Below are positions 10,272 to 19,132 of a DNA stretch of 40,659 nucleotides, piece after piece. Position 1 is the stretch's first letter. Each line of letters opens with the position of its first letter. Both the position numbers and the translations under genes were made by a program. This DNA is from Saccharopolyspora montiporae (lineage in GTDB: Bacteria > Actinomycetota > Actinomycetes > Mycobacteriales > Pseudonocardiaceae). A model generated the notes under the pieces. It searched no databases. It was not told the DNA's origin and was given only the letters and a program-made list of their open reading frames with translations. The stretch spans positions 1 through 40,659 of the forward strand of contig NZ_JADEYC010000046.1 in the NCBI RefSeq assembly GCF_015209505.1. Direction: 5' to 3'.

Positions 10272-10885
10272 CCGACCGCCGTCTCGTCGTCGTGTCCGCC
10301 GGGCTGAGCCGGCCCTCGTCCACCCGGCTGCTGGCCGACCAGCTCTCCACGGCGGCGGTGCGCGAGCTGGCCGAACGCGGTGCGCAGGCCGAGGTCGAGG
10401 TCGTCGAGCTGCGCGAGCACGCCAAGGAGATCGCCAACAACCTGGTGACCGGGTTCCCCGGGGCGGAGCTGCGCGCGGTCCTGGACTCGGTTGCCGCCGC
10501 CGACGGCCTCATCGCGGTCACCCCGGTGTTCCAGGCGTCCTACAGCGGGTTGTTCAAGTCGTTCTTCGACGTGCTCGACGGCGAAGCGCTGATCGGCACA
10601 CCCGCGCTGCTCGGGGCCACCGGCGGCTCGCCCCGGCACTCGCTGGTGCTGGAGCACGCGATGCGCCCGATGTTCGGCTACCTGCGGTCGGTCGTGGTGC
10701 CCACCGCCGTGTACGCGGCGGCGGAGGACTGGGGCGGTGGCGGGGCCGGCCGCGCGCTGTCCGAGCGGGTGGACCGCGCGGCGGCGGAGTTCGCCCCGCT
10801 GGTCGCAGCACGCGAATCGGCCCCGGTGGCCGACGGGTTCGACGATCCGGTCCCGTTCGAGCAGCTGATGGCCTCGTACGGCTGA
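10268..10885 (+). CDS. NAD(P)H-dependent FMN reductase, CE1759 family
   Basis: This 205-residue flavodoxin-fold reductase begins VVVSAGLSRPSSTRLLADQL, the FMN-phosphate loop of the NADPH-dependent FMN reductase family. It continues with the typical LIAVTPVFQASYSGLFKSFF and a GATGGSPRHSLVLEHAMRPM segment. It is the expected reduced-flavin supplier for the LLM monooxygenase whose stop codon it overlaps. An 18-bp perfect palindrome 21 bp after the stop may end the transcript. Confidence 0.92.
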   Translation: MTDRRLVVVSAGLSRPSSTRLLADQLSTAAVRELAERGAQAEVEVVELREHAKEIANNLVTGFPGAELRAVLDSVAAADGLIAVTPVFQASYSGLFKSFFDVLDGEALIGTPALLGATGGSPRHSLVLEHAMRPMFGYLRSVVVPTAVYAAAEDWGGGGAGRALSERVDRAAAEFAPLVAARESAPVADGFDDPVPFEQLMASYG

Positions 10886-10906
10886 ACGCGGGCGGAGGCT
10901 GGTCGC

Positions 10907-10924
10907 GGTGCGCCCGGGCGCACC
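10907..10924. terminator. 18-bp perfect palindrome, candidate terminator
   Basis: GGTGCGCCCGGGCGCACC is fully self-complementary and lies between the FMN reductase stop and the TetR-fusion promoter region. As RNA it would fold into a GC-only hairpin with a small central loop. It could equally be a protein-binding site for the next gene. Confidence 0.45.
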
Positions 10925-10955
10925 CCCTAACGTCGGGTCGGCACGGTCGTCCAGG

Positions 10956-10967
10956 CCGGTGCACCGG
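10956..10967. promoter_or_regulatory. 12-bp palindrome upstream of the TetR-fusion gene
   Basis: CCGGTGCACCGG is a perfect palindrome 17 bp before the start codon. It lies inside a wider GTCGTCC / GGACGAC inverted repeat (10947-10953 and 10966-10972), just before the GGGAGG ribosome site. The position suits an autoregulatory operator. Confidence 0.4.
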
Positions 10968-10984
10968 ACGACGGGAGGCCCAGG

Positions 10985-12187
10985 ATGGTCGAGGCGCGCG
11001 GTACGTCCCCTCCGCCGCCCCGGAACACGCGTCCGGGCAACCGCAGGACGCTGATCACCGCGGCGGCCGCGGACCTGTTCTACCGGCTCGGCTACGACCG
11101 GGTGTCGATGAACGACATCGCCGCGGCCGTCGGCGTCGGTCCGTCGGCGCTGTACCGGCACTTCGCGGGCAAGCAGCAGCTGCTCACCGGGCTGGTGCTC
11201 GAAGAGTTCCAGCCGTTCGCGGAGATCTGCGCGCGGCCCGGCGCCGATCTGGACGCGACCGCGGGGGCGTTGGCCGGGGCCGCGCTGGACCACCGCCAGC
11301 TCGGCGTGCTCTGGCAGCGCGAGTCCCGGCACCTGCCGGTCCAGCAGCGCGACGTGCTGCGCGCCGAACTGCGCCAGGTGGCCGCCGGGCTGACCGGGAT
11401 GGTGCGTGCGTTCCGCCCCGACCTGACCGGTCAGGACGCGCGGTTCCGCGGCTGGTGCGCGTTCAGCGTGCTGACCAGCCCGTCGTACCACCGGGTCGAA
11501 CTGTCCCGCGCCGCGTTCGAGCAGCTGCTGCGGTCCTGCGTGCGGGTCGTCTGCGAGCAGCCGCCGCTGCAGCTGGCCGGGCGCGGGCGCGCTGCGCGGC
11601 GTCCGACCTCGCTGTCCGGGCGGGCCTCGCGCCGACGGCTGCTGCTGTCCGCGGGGGCGCGGCTGTTCTCCGACCGGGGGTACACCGAGGTCACCACCGA
11701 GGACATCGGTGCCGCCGCGGGCATCGCCGGACCGAGCCTGTACCACTACTTCGCCAGCAAGCAGGAGCTGCTCGGGGCGGTGCTGACCCGCGGCGCGGCC
11801 TGGCTGGAGGTCGAGCTGGAACGCACGTTGGCCAGCGAGCCGGAGGCGTCCGCCGCGCTGCGCGAGCTGCTGCGCTCCTACACCACCTTCGCCTTCGACC
11901 AGGGCGGGTTCATCGACGCGCTGGTCAGCGAGGTCAACCACCTGCCCGACGACGAGCGGCACCGCATCCGGCAGACCCAGCACGCCTACGTCGCCGAGTG
12001 GGTCGGGCTGCTGTGCGAGGCGCGGCCGGAACTCGACCAGGTGCGCGCGCGGATCCTGGTCCAGGCGGCGCTGACCGCCGCCAACGACATGGCGCGCACC
12101 GGCGGTTCGCGGCACGTCGAAGCGGTCTGCGCGATCGGCACGGCCGTCATGCTCGACACCGCGGTGCAGACCGAGTCGGATTGCTAG
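10985..12187 (+). CDS. tandem TetR/AcrR regulator (two TetR units fused)
   Basis: The 400-residue protein contains two complete TetR-type DNA-binding domains. The first covers about residues 18-66 (LITAAAADLFYRLGYDRVSM, then DIAAAVGVGPSALYRHFAGK). The second covers about 215-262 (LLLSAGARLFSDRGYTEVTT, then DIGAAAGIAGPSLYHYFASK). Each is followed by a helical region of ligand-binding-domain size, with a basic linker between (RGRAARRPTSLSGRASRRR). A normal TetR protein is about 200 residues and dimerises to present two HTH motifs; here one chain carries both. Ribosome site GGGAGG precedes the ATG. It lies directly upstream of, and on the same strand as, the acyl-CoA carboxylase operon, which makes that operon a likely target (inference). 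Confidence 0.9.
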   Translation: MVEARGTSPPPPRNTRPGNRRTLITAAAADLFYRLGYDRVSMNDIAAAVGVGPSALYRHFAGKQQLLTGLVLEEFQPFAEICARPGADLDATAGALAGAALDHRQLGVLWQRESRHLPVQQRDVLRAELRQVAAGLTGMVRAFRPDLTGQDARFRGWCAFSVLTSPSYHRVELSRAAFEQLLRSCVRVVCEQPPLQLAGRGRAARRPTSLSGRASRRRLLLSAGARLFSDRGYTEVTTEDIGAAAGIAGPSLYHYFASKQELLGAVLTRGAAWLEVELERTLASEPEASAALRELLRSYTTFAFDQGGFIDALVSEVNHLPDDERHRIRQTQHAYVAEWVGLLCEARPELDQVRARILVQAALTAANDMARTGGSRHVEAVCAIGTAVMLDTAVQTESDC

Positions 12188-12228
12188 CGGGTATTCACTT
12201 GGCCGGCATCGTCCCTGGAAGAGCGGGT

Positions 12229-12245
12229 TCCCGAGAGGTTCGGGA
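12229..12245 (+). terminator. weak hairpin after the TetR-fusion gene
   Basis: TCCCGA (12229-12234) pairs with TCGGGA (12240-12245) around a 5-nt loop, 42 bp after the stop codon. The stem is only 6 bp, so this is a tentative terminator. Confidence 0.3.
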
Positions 12246-12269
12246 GCTAACTGCCGATCACTTCCGACG

Positions 12270-12299
12270 TTGACCGAGGCACGTGCGCGCGGCTAGCCT
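12270..12299 (+). promoter_or_regulatory. candidate housekeeping-type promoter of the carboxylase operon
   Basis: TTGACC (12270-12275) and TAGCCT (12294-12299), separated by 18 bp, resemble -35 and -10 boxes of the vegetative sigma factor. They would start an RNA about 115 nt before the carboxylase beta-subunit ATG. The good -35 and spacing are seen directly; function is inferred. Confidence 0.5.
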
Positions 12300-12402
12300 C
12301 CACTCCGATCAGGTCTGCTCGGGCAGCTAGGGTCGTGGTCGCGGGTGCACACATCCGCTGCGGCCCGCCGGTGGGGCAGGCCGCTGCCGAGCACGGGTGA
12401 CG

Positions 12403-12416
12403 ACGAACAGGTTGGT
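12403..12416 (+). promoter_or_regulatory. imperfect copy of the TetR-like operator at the pccB start
   Basis: ACGAACAGGTTGGT matches 12 of 14 bases of the perfect palindrome ACCAACCGGTTGGT found upstream of the MBL-fold gene. It retains five of seven symmetric pairs. It ends four bases before the beta-subunit ATG, covering the place of the ribosome site, which is otherwise weak here. Confidence 0.4.
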
Positions 12417-12419
12417 TGC

Positions 12420-14060
<1,641 letters not shown>

Positions 14061-14086
14061 CCGATGACCGGACGCCGGAGGTGCCC

Positions 14087-14350
14087 ATGAGCCAAGACGA
14101 CGGGCCGGCCCCGCAGCCGGACGAGCGCCCGGTGCTGCGCGTCGTGCGCGGCGAACCCGACGAGGCCGAGATCGCGGCGCTGACCACCGCGTTGACCGCG
14201 GCCGCGGCCTCCGCCGCCGCCCAGGAACCGGCGGCCCCGCCGCGCATGTCGGTGTGGGCCGACCGCGAGGCGGGGTTGCGCCATCCCGCCGGGCGGCGCC
14301 CGCTGCGCCCGGGCAGGCACGCCTGGCGCGCCTCCGGGCTGCCGGGCTGA
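14087..14350 (+). CDS. accE: acyl-CoA carboxylase epsilon subunit
   Basis: An 87-residue protein with the hallmark PVLRVVRGEPDEAEIAALTT of actinobacterial AccE/PccE epsilon subunits, an Ala-rich helix, and a C-terminal WADREAGLR segment followed by Arg/Gly/Pro-rich sequence. Epsilon subunits bind the beta core and raise activity of the alpha-beta complex. I chose ATG 14087 because GGAGG lies five bases upstream. A GTG at 14057 overlapping the beta-subunit stop (GTGA) would add 10 residues and allow translational coupling, so the start is not certain. Its place between beta and alpha genes confirms the identity. Confidence 0.88.
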   Translation: MSQDDGPAPQPDERPVLRVVRGEPDEAEIAALTTALTAAAASAAAQEPAAPPRMSVWADREAGLRHPAGRRPLRPGRHAWRASGLPG

Positions 14351-14426
14351 CCCCGGCCCGGTTTTCCGTGCCGACCACCACCGATGACCAGCCGGCGTCG
14401 CGCCGGGAGTTGAGGAGTTGACCACT

Positions 14427-16193
14427 GTGGACGTGACGCCGATCAGCAAGGTCCTGATCGCCAACCGCGGCGAGATCGCCGTGCGTGTGATCCGCGCCTG
14501 CCGGGACGAGAACATCGCCAGCGTCGCGGTGTACGCCGAGCCGGACGCGGACATGTCGTTCGTGCGGCTGGCCGACGAGGCGTTCGCGCTCGGGGGGACC
14601 ACCCCCGGCGAGTCGTACCTGGACATCGCCAAGATCGTGGACGTGGCCCGGCGCAGCGGCGCGGACGCCGTGCACCCCGGGTACGGATTCCTGTCCGAGA
14701 ACGCCGATTTCGCGCAGGCCGTCATCGATGCGGGGCTGAACTGGATTGGCCCGGCGCCGCAGGCCATCCGCGATCTCGGGGACAAGGTCACCGCGCGGCA
14801 CATCGCCACCCGGGCCGGCGCTCCGCTGGTGCCGGGCACCAAGGACCCGGTCTCCGGGGCCGACGAGGTGGTGGCCTTCGCCGAGGAGCACGGGCTGCCG
14901 GTCGCGATCAAGGCCGCGTTCGGCGGCGGCGGCCGCGGGCTGAAGGTGGCCCGCACGATGGAGGAGATCCCGGAGCTGTACTCCTCGGCGGTGCGCGAGG
15001 CCGAGGGCGCGTTCGGCCGCGGGGAGTGCTTCGTGGAGCGCTACCTGGACCGGCCGCGGCACGTCGAGGCCCAGGTGATCGCCGACCAGCACGGCACCGT
15101 CGTGGTGGCCGGCACCCGGGACTGCTCGCTGCAGCGCAGGCACCAGAAGCTCGTCGAGGAAGCCCCCGCCCCGTACCTCACCGACGACCAGCGTTCCCGG
15201 ATCCACGAGGCGGCCCGCTCGATCTGCGCCGAGGCCGGTTACCACGGCGCGGGCACGGTCGAGTTCCTCGTCGGGCTGGACGGGACCATCTCGTTCCTGG
15301 AGGTCAACACCCGGCTGCAGGTGGAGCACCCGGTGACCGAGGAGACCACCGGGATCGACCTGGTGCGCCAGCAGTTCCGCATCGCCGAGGGCGCCAAGCT
15401 GGACATCACCGAGGACCCGGCGCCGAACGGCCACTCCATCGAGTTCCGGATCAACGGTGAGGACGCCGGGCGCAACTTCCTGCCCGCCCCGGGCACGATC
15501 ACCCGTTTCGACGTGCCGCAGGGCCCCGGTGTCCGGGTGGACGCCGGGATGGAGGCCGGCACGGTGATCGGCGGCCAGTTCGACTCCATGCTCGGCAAGC
15601 TGATCGTCACCGGTGCCGACCGCGAGCAGGCGCTGCAGCGCTCCCGCCGCGTCCTGGACGAGATGCAGGTGGAGGGCATGGCCACGGTGCTGCCGTTCCA
15701 CCGGGCGATCGTGCGCGATCCCGCGTTCACCGCGGACGAGGAATTCACCGTGCACACCCGCTGGATCGAGACCGAGTGGGACAACACCGTCGAGCCGTTC
15801 ACCGGTGGCGCCGAGCCCGGTGCGGAGACCGAGCAGCGGCAGACGGTCGTGGTCGAGGTCGGCGGCAAGCGGCTGGAGGTGTCGCTGCCCGCGGCGTTCG
15901 CGGCGCCGGCGGCCCCGGCGCAGAACTCGGCCCCGCCGCGCAGGCGCTCCGGTGGCGGGCAGGGCGCTGCGGTGTCCGGGGACGCGGTCACCGCGCCGAT
16001 GCAGGGCACCATCGTCAAGATCGAGGTCGAGGACGGGACGCAGGTGCAGGCCGGGGACCGGATCGCGGTCCTGGAGGCGATGAAGATGGAGAACCCGGTC
16101 AACGCGCACAAGGCCGGCACCATCAGCGGCCTCGGCGCCCAGCCGGGCGAGTCGGTGTCCCAGGGCACCCCGCTCTGCGAGATCAAGGACTGA
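14427..16193 (+). CDS. pccA: acyl-CoA carboxylase alpha subunit: biotin carboxylase plus biotin carrier
   Basis: The 588-residue alpha subunit has an N-terminal biotin-carboxylase fold (KVLIANRGEIAVRVIRACRD), the ATP-grasp glycine loop FGGGGRGLKV, and the active-site segment FLEVNTRLQVEHPVTEETTG. A Pro/Ala/Arg-rich linker leads to a biotinyl domain with AMKMENP, where the middle Lys (about residue 553) is biotinylated. It carboxylates biotin with ATP and bicarbonate for the beta subunit. GTG 14427 is preferred because GAGGAG precedes it by 9 nt; a TTG at 14418 is possible. A CCGGCG-TCG-CGCCGG hairpin (14392-14406) lies just before the ribosome site. There is no birA or maf between the subunit genes, unlike the common accD5-accE5-maf-accA3 arrangement. 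Confidence 0.93.
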   Translation: MDVTPISKVLIANRGEIAVRVIRACRDENIASVAVYAEPDADMSFVRLADEAFALGGTTPGESYLDIAKIVDVARRSGADAVHPGYGFLSENADFAQAVIDAGLNWIGPAPQAIRDLGDKVTARHIATRAGAPLVPGTKDPVSGADEVVAFAEEHGLPVAIKAAFGGGGRGLKVARTMEEIPELYSSAVREAEGAFGRGECFVERYLDRPRHVEAQVIADQHGTVVVAGTRDCSLQRRHQKLVEEAPAPYLTDDQRSRIHEAARSICAEAGYHGAGTVEFLVGLDGTISFLEVNTRLQVEHPVTEETTGIDLVRQQFRIAEGAKLDITEDPAPNGHSIEFRINGEDAGRNFLPAPGTITRFDVPQGPGVRVDAGMEAGTVIGGQFDSMLGKLIVTGADREQALQRSRRVLDEMQVEGMATVLPFHRAIVRDPAFTADEEFTVHTRWIETEWDNTVEPFTGGAEPGAETEQRQTVVVEVGGKRLEVSLPAAFAAPAAPAQNSAPPRRRSGGGQGAAVSGDAVTAPMQGTIVKIEVEDGTQVQAGDRIAVLEAMKMENPVNAHKAGTISGLGAQPGESVSQGTPLCEIKD

Positions 16194-16219
16194 CTGACCG
16201 GCCGTTCGCGAGTGAGCCC

Positions 16220-16254
16220 GCGGGCCCGTTCCGGTGCGTCCGGAGCGGGCCCGC
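16220..16254 (+). terminator. intrinsic terminator of the carboxylase operon
   Basis: GCGGGCCCGTTCCGG (16220-16234) pairs with CCGGAGCGGGCCCGC (16240-16254) over 15 bp with a single G-U pair and a 5-nt loop, 26 bp after the alpha-subunit stop. Confidence 0.8.
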
Positions 16255-16273
16255 GTGCTTTCGGACACCCGGA

Positions 16274-16295
16274 ACACACCAACCGGTTGGTATGT
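16274..16295. promoter_or_regulatory. TetR-type palindromic operator upstream of the MBL-fold gene
   Basis: The 14-bp core ACCAACCGGTTGGT (16278-16291) is perfectly symmetric and the symmetry extends outward to 22 bp with 10 of 11 pairs. It covers a possible -35 (TTGGTA, 16287-16292) that lies 17 bp from a weak -10 (TATCGC, 16310-16315), so binding would repress. The size and form are typical of TetR-family operators. The nearest TetR gene in the window is the tandem fusion at 10985. Confidence 0.7.
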
Positions 16296-16362
16296 GTGGT
16301 AGGTCTGAGTATCGCTGAAGACCACCGGCGGGCCGGTGCACGCGCGAGTTCGAGGAGCGGTG

Positions 16363-17388
16363 ATGACGACGTCGCGGTACGAGTGGCTGGAACCGGGTGC
16401 CCACGAGGTTTCCCCCGGAGTGCACCGGATTCCGCTACCGCTGCCCAACGACGGGCTGCGCGCGGTGAACGTCTACGCGATCACCGACGGCGACTCGCTG
16501 ACGCTCGTGGACGGCGGGTGGGCGCTGGAGGACGCCCGCGAGCACCTGGTCACGGCGCTCGGGCAGCTCGGTGCCGGGCTCGGCGACATCCGCCGGTTCC
16601 TGGTCACCCACGCGCACCGGGACCACTACACGCAGGCCGTCGCGCTGCGCCGGGAGTACGGCACCGAGGTGCTGCTCGGCGAGGAGGAGCGGCACACCCT
16701 GCAGGCGCTGCGCGCGCCGGAGCACCGGCCGCTGGCCAAGCAGGTGGAGCTGCTCGCGCGCTGCGGTGCCAAGCCGGTCCGGGACGCGGTGCTGGCCGCG
16801 CGCGGCGGTGGCACGCGCACCCCGGACGACTGGGAGGACCCGGACCGCTGGATCGGCGCCGCCACCGAGATCGCGCTCGCCGACCGGCCGCTGCGCGCGG
16901 TGGCCACCCCGGGGCACACCCGCGGCCACCTGGTGTTCGTGGACGAGGCGAGCGAGCTGATGTTCGCCGGTGACCACGTGCTGCCGCACATCACCCCGTC
17001 CATCGGGTTCGAACAGGCGCCCAGCGAAGTGCCGCTGCGCGACTACCTGTCCTCGCTGCGCCTGGTGCGCTCGATGCCGGACCGGCGGCTGCTGCCCGCG
17101 CACGGTCCGGTGACCGACAGCGTGCACCGGCGGGTGGACGAACTGCTCGACCACCACGACGAGCGGCTGTCCGCGATCGCCGGTGTCGTGCAGTGCGGCG
17201 CGAGCACGCCCTACGAGGCGGCTCGCGCGCTCACCTGGACGCGGCACGAGTACGCGCTCGACGACCTGGAACCGTTCAACCAGATGATGGCGGTGCTGGA
17301 GACGGCCACCCACCTGGACGTGCTGCGCCTGCAGGACAGGCTGTGCGAGGAGGAGGTCGAGGGCGTCGTGCACTTCGCCCCCGCCTGA
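16363..17388 (+). CDS. metallo-beta-lactamase-fold hydrolase
   Basis: The 341-residue protein has the MBL metal-binding motif THAHRDHYTQ (H83, H85, D87, H88), the strand LTLVDGG before it, a third metal ligand in TPGHTRGHLVFVD, the bridging Asp in MFAGDHVLPH and a C-terminal LPAHG. Its length and a helical C-terminal tail resemble LACTB2-like or glyoxalase-II-like enzymes that act on thioesters or other esters; the substrate is unknown. GAGGAG lies five bases before the ATG. Control by the palindrome just upstream, and position after the acyl-CoA carboxylase operon, suggest a role in acyl-CoA metabolism (inference). It converges on the acuI-like gene with a 12-bp gap. Confidence 0.88.
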   Translation: MTTSRYEWLEPGAHEVSPGVHRIPLPLPNDGLRAVNVYAITDGDSLTLVDGGWALEDAREHLVTALGQLGAGLGDIRRFLVTHAHRDHYTQAVALRREYGTEVLLGEEERHTLQALRAPEHRPLAKQVELLARCGAKPVRDAVLAARGGGTRTPDDWEDPDRWIGAATEIALADRPLRAVATPGHTRGHLVFVDEASELMFAGDHVLPHITPSIGFEQAPSEVPLRDYLSSLRLVRSMPDRRLLPAHGPVTDSVHRRVDELLDHHDERLSAIAGVVQCGASTPYEAARALTWTRHEYALDDLEPFNQMMAVLETATHLDVLRLQDRLCEEEVEGVVHFAPA

Positions 17389-17400
17389 CCTCCGCCCGGC

Positions 17401-18387
17401 TCAGGCCGCGGTGTCCACGACGACGCGCCCGCGGGTGCGGCCGGCCAAGATCTCCGCGGCCAGTTCCGGCACCTCGGACAGCGGCCGCACCTCGGTGGCC
17501 GCGTCCAGCACGTCCAGCGGGAGGTCGGTGCTCAACCGGCTCCACGCCTCGGCGCGCACCGGGTTCGGGCACTGCACCGAGTCGATGCCGCGCAGGTCGA
17601 TCCCGCGCAGGATGAACGGCAGCACGCTGGTGGGCAGGTCGGTGCCCGCGGCCATGCCGCACGCGGCCACGGCTCCCCGGTAGTCGGTCTGCTTGAGCAC
17701 GGTGGCCAGCACCTGGCCACCGACCGTGTCCACCGCAGCGCTCCAGCGGGCCCTGTCCAGCGGGCGCCCGGAATCGCCCGCCAGCTCCTCCCGGCCGACG
17801 AACCCGCTCGCGCCCAGCGAGGTGAGGTAGTCCCGGGTCTCCGGGCGCCCCGTCGCGGCGGTGACCCGGTGGCCCAACCGGGACAGCAGGGCGACCGCGA
17901 CGCTGCCGACCCCGCCCGCGGCACCGGTCACCAAGACCTCGCCCCCGTCCTCCGGGCTGACACCGGACTCCTCCAGCGCCAGCACGCACAGCATGGCGGT
18001 GAGCCCGGCGGTGCCGACGGCCATCGACTGGCGCAGCCCGATCGGTTCCGGCTTGTGCACCAGCCAATCGGCCGGGACCCGCTGCCGCGCGGTGTACCCG
18101 CCGGGATGCGTCTCGGACAGGCCCCAGCCGGTGACGATCACCTCGTCGCCGGGCCGCCACTGCGGGGCGTCGGACTCGGCGACCACACCTGCCAGGTCGA
18201 TCCCGCACACCAGCGGGAACTTGCGCACGATTTTGCCCTTGCCGGTGACCGCGAGTCCGTCCTTGTAGTTCAGCGACGAGTACCGGACGTCGACCGTCAC
18301 CTCGCCCGGGGGGAGGTCGGCGTCGGTGAGCTGCTCGAACCGGGCTGGGCCGTCGCCGGAGGCGACCAGTGCGCGATGGGAATCCAT
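17401..18387 (-). CDS. acuI: acrylyl-CoA reductase (NADPH), AcuI/YhdH family
   Basis: A 328-residue medium-chain dehydrogenase/reductase of the zinc-free quinone-oxidoreductase-like branch. YSSLNYKDGLAVTGKGKI, FPLVCGIDLAGVVAES and the nucleotide-binding VTGAAGGVGSVAVALLSRLG are characteristic of AcuI/YhdH proteins. AcuI reduces acryloyl-CoA to propionyl-CoA with NADPH. That product is the substrate of the propionyl-CoA-carboxylase-type operon 1.2 kb away, which fits a detoxifying or assimilatory route (inference). Other members act on related enoyl-CoAs, so the exact substrate is open. An AGGA lies before the ATG. Confidence 0.85.
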   Translation of the reverse strand: MDSHRALVASGDGPARFEQLTDADLPPGEVTVDVRYSSLNYKDGLAVTGKGKIVRKFPLVCGIDLAGVVAESDAPQWRPGDEVIVTGWGLSETHPGGYTARQRVPADWLVHKPEPIGLRQSMAVGTAGLTAMLCVLALEESGVSPEDGGEVLVTGAAGGVGSVAVALLSRLGHRVTAATGRPETRDYLTSLGASGFVGREELAGDSGRPLDRARWSAAVDTVGGQVLATVLKQTDYRGAVAACGMAAGTDLPTSVLPFILRGIDLRGIDSVQCPNPVRAEAWSRLSTDLPLDVLDAATEVRPLSEVPELAAEILAGRTRGRVVVDTAA

Positions 18388-18583
18388 GCTGCCGTCCTAC
18401 CCGGGCGGGCGGTGCTTCGGCAACCGGCGCCGGGCGCCCGGTGCCCTGGCCGGAAAATCACCCACCTGCGGCGTTCGGTGCGGGCGCGCGGCGTGGCAGC
18501 CTGGATTCCCGCGCATCGCGGAATGGCGGTGGCGGGCAGCGGGTATCTCGTTGGGGTCGAGGGAACGTCGCTAGGAGCTCGCC

Positions 18584-18874
18584 ATGTTGAGCAGGCACGA
18601 GCGGGATCGGCTGGCCGAGATCGAATCCGGCCTGCTGTCCGACGATCCGCGGCTGGCGGAGAAATTCGAACGGTTCGACGGGGGCCGGGACGCGTCCGGC
18701 CTGTGGCGCGTGGTCGTCGTGCTGGCGCTCGCGCTGGCCGGTGCGCTGGTCTCGGTGCTCCTGGTGAGCGGGCAGTTGATCGCCGCAGCCGTGGTCGGTG
18801 CGCTGGCCGTCGTGGGCGGCGCGGTGTGCTGCTGGCGGGCGTGGCGCCGACCGGGCGCATCCGGCAGGACGTGA
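18584..18874 (+). CDS. small membrane protein, DUF3040 family
   Basis: The 96-residue protein begins MLSRHERDRLAEIESGLLSD, then DPRLAEKF, the soluble amphipathic head of DUF3040 proteins. Two hydrophobic segments follow (about residues 43-63 and 66-88) with only a short turn between, giving an inner-membrane hairpin. DUF3040 proteins are actinobacterial and have no established function. A TAGGAG site precedes the ATG. The 196-bp gap to acuI serves as a divergent control region and holds a bulged inverted repeat at 18503-18523. Confidence 0.82.
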   Translation: MLSRHERDRLAEIESGLLSDDPRLAEKFERFDGGRDASGLWRVVVVLALALAGALVSVLLVSGQLIAAAVVGALAVVGGAVCCWRAWRRPGASGRT

Positions 18875-18880
18875 CCGGCG

Positions 18881-18906
18881 CGCCCGGCCGGTCCGTACTC
18901 CGGGCG
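18881..18906. terminator. hairpin between convergent DUF3040 and DUF2795 genes
   Basis: CGCCCGG (18881-18887) and CCGGGCG (18900-18906) form a 7-bp stem with a 12-nt loop in the short gap between the two convergent stop codons. Confidence 0.5.
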
Positions 18907-18911
18907 GCGCT

Positions 18912-19109
18912 TCAGCCGGGCCCGTGGCGCAGCGCCTGCAGCACGGTGTCCGGCTCGACGTAGGTCTCGTCCGGCAGCTCGTCGATGCGGGCCAGGTGCG
19001 CTTCCGGAGCCCCGTGCTCGATGAGCTGGTCGAAGATCTGCCGCCGCGTCGCCGGGTAGTGGACGTGCGCGAGCAACCGCAGCAACTCCCCCCGATCGGG
19101 CTCGGACAT
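18912..19109 (-). CDS. small DUF2795-like protein
   Basis: A 65-residue protein with the pattern of DUF2795 proteins: hydrophobic helix LLRLLAHVHYPATRRQIFDQ, then HGAPEAHLARIDELPDETY and the closing EPDTVLQALRHGPG. These small proteins are widespread in actinobacteria and unassigned. A GGAGGGGG site lies just before the ATG. It follows the transketolase stop by 23 bp on the same strand and is probably its operon partner. Confidence 0.78.
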   Translation of the reverse strand: MSEPDRGELLRLLAHVHYPATRRQIFDQLIEHGAPEAHLARIDELPDETYVEPDTVLQALRHGPG

Positions 19110-19132
19110 CGTCACCCCCTCCCGCCGTGCCA

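Noticed and set aside
14418..14426. TTG start for the carboxylase alpha subunit
   Set aside because: Possible, but GAGGAG directly abuts the TTG, whereas it is well spaced for GTG 14427; the difference is three residues.
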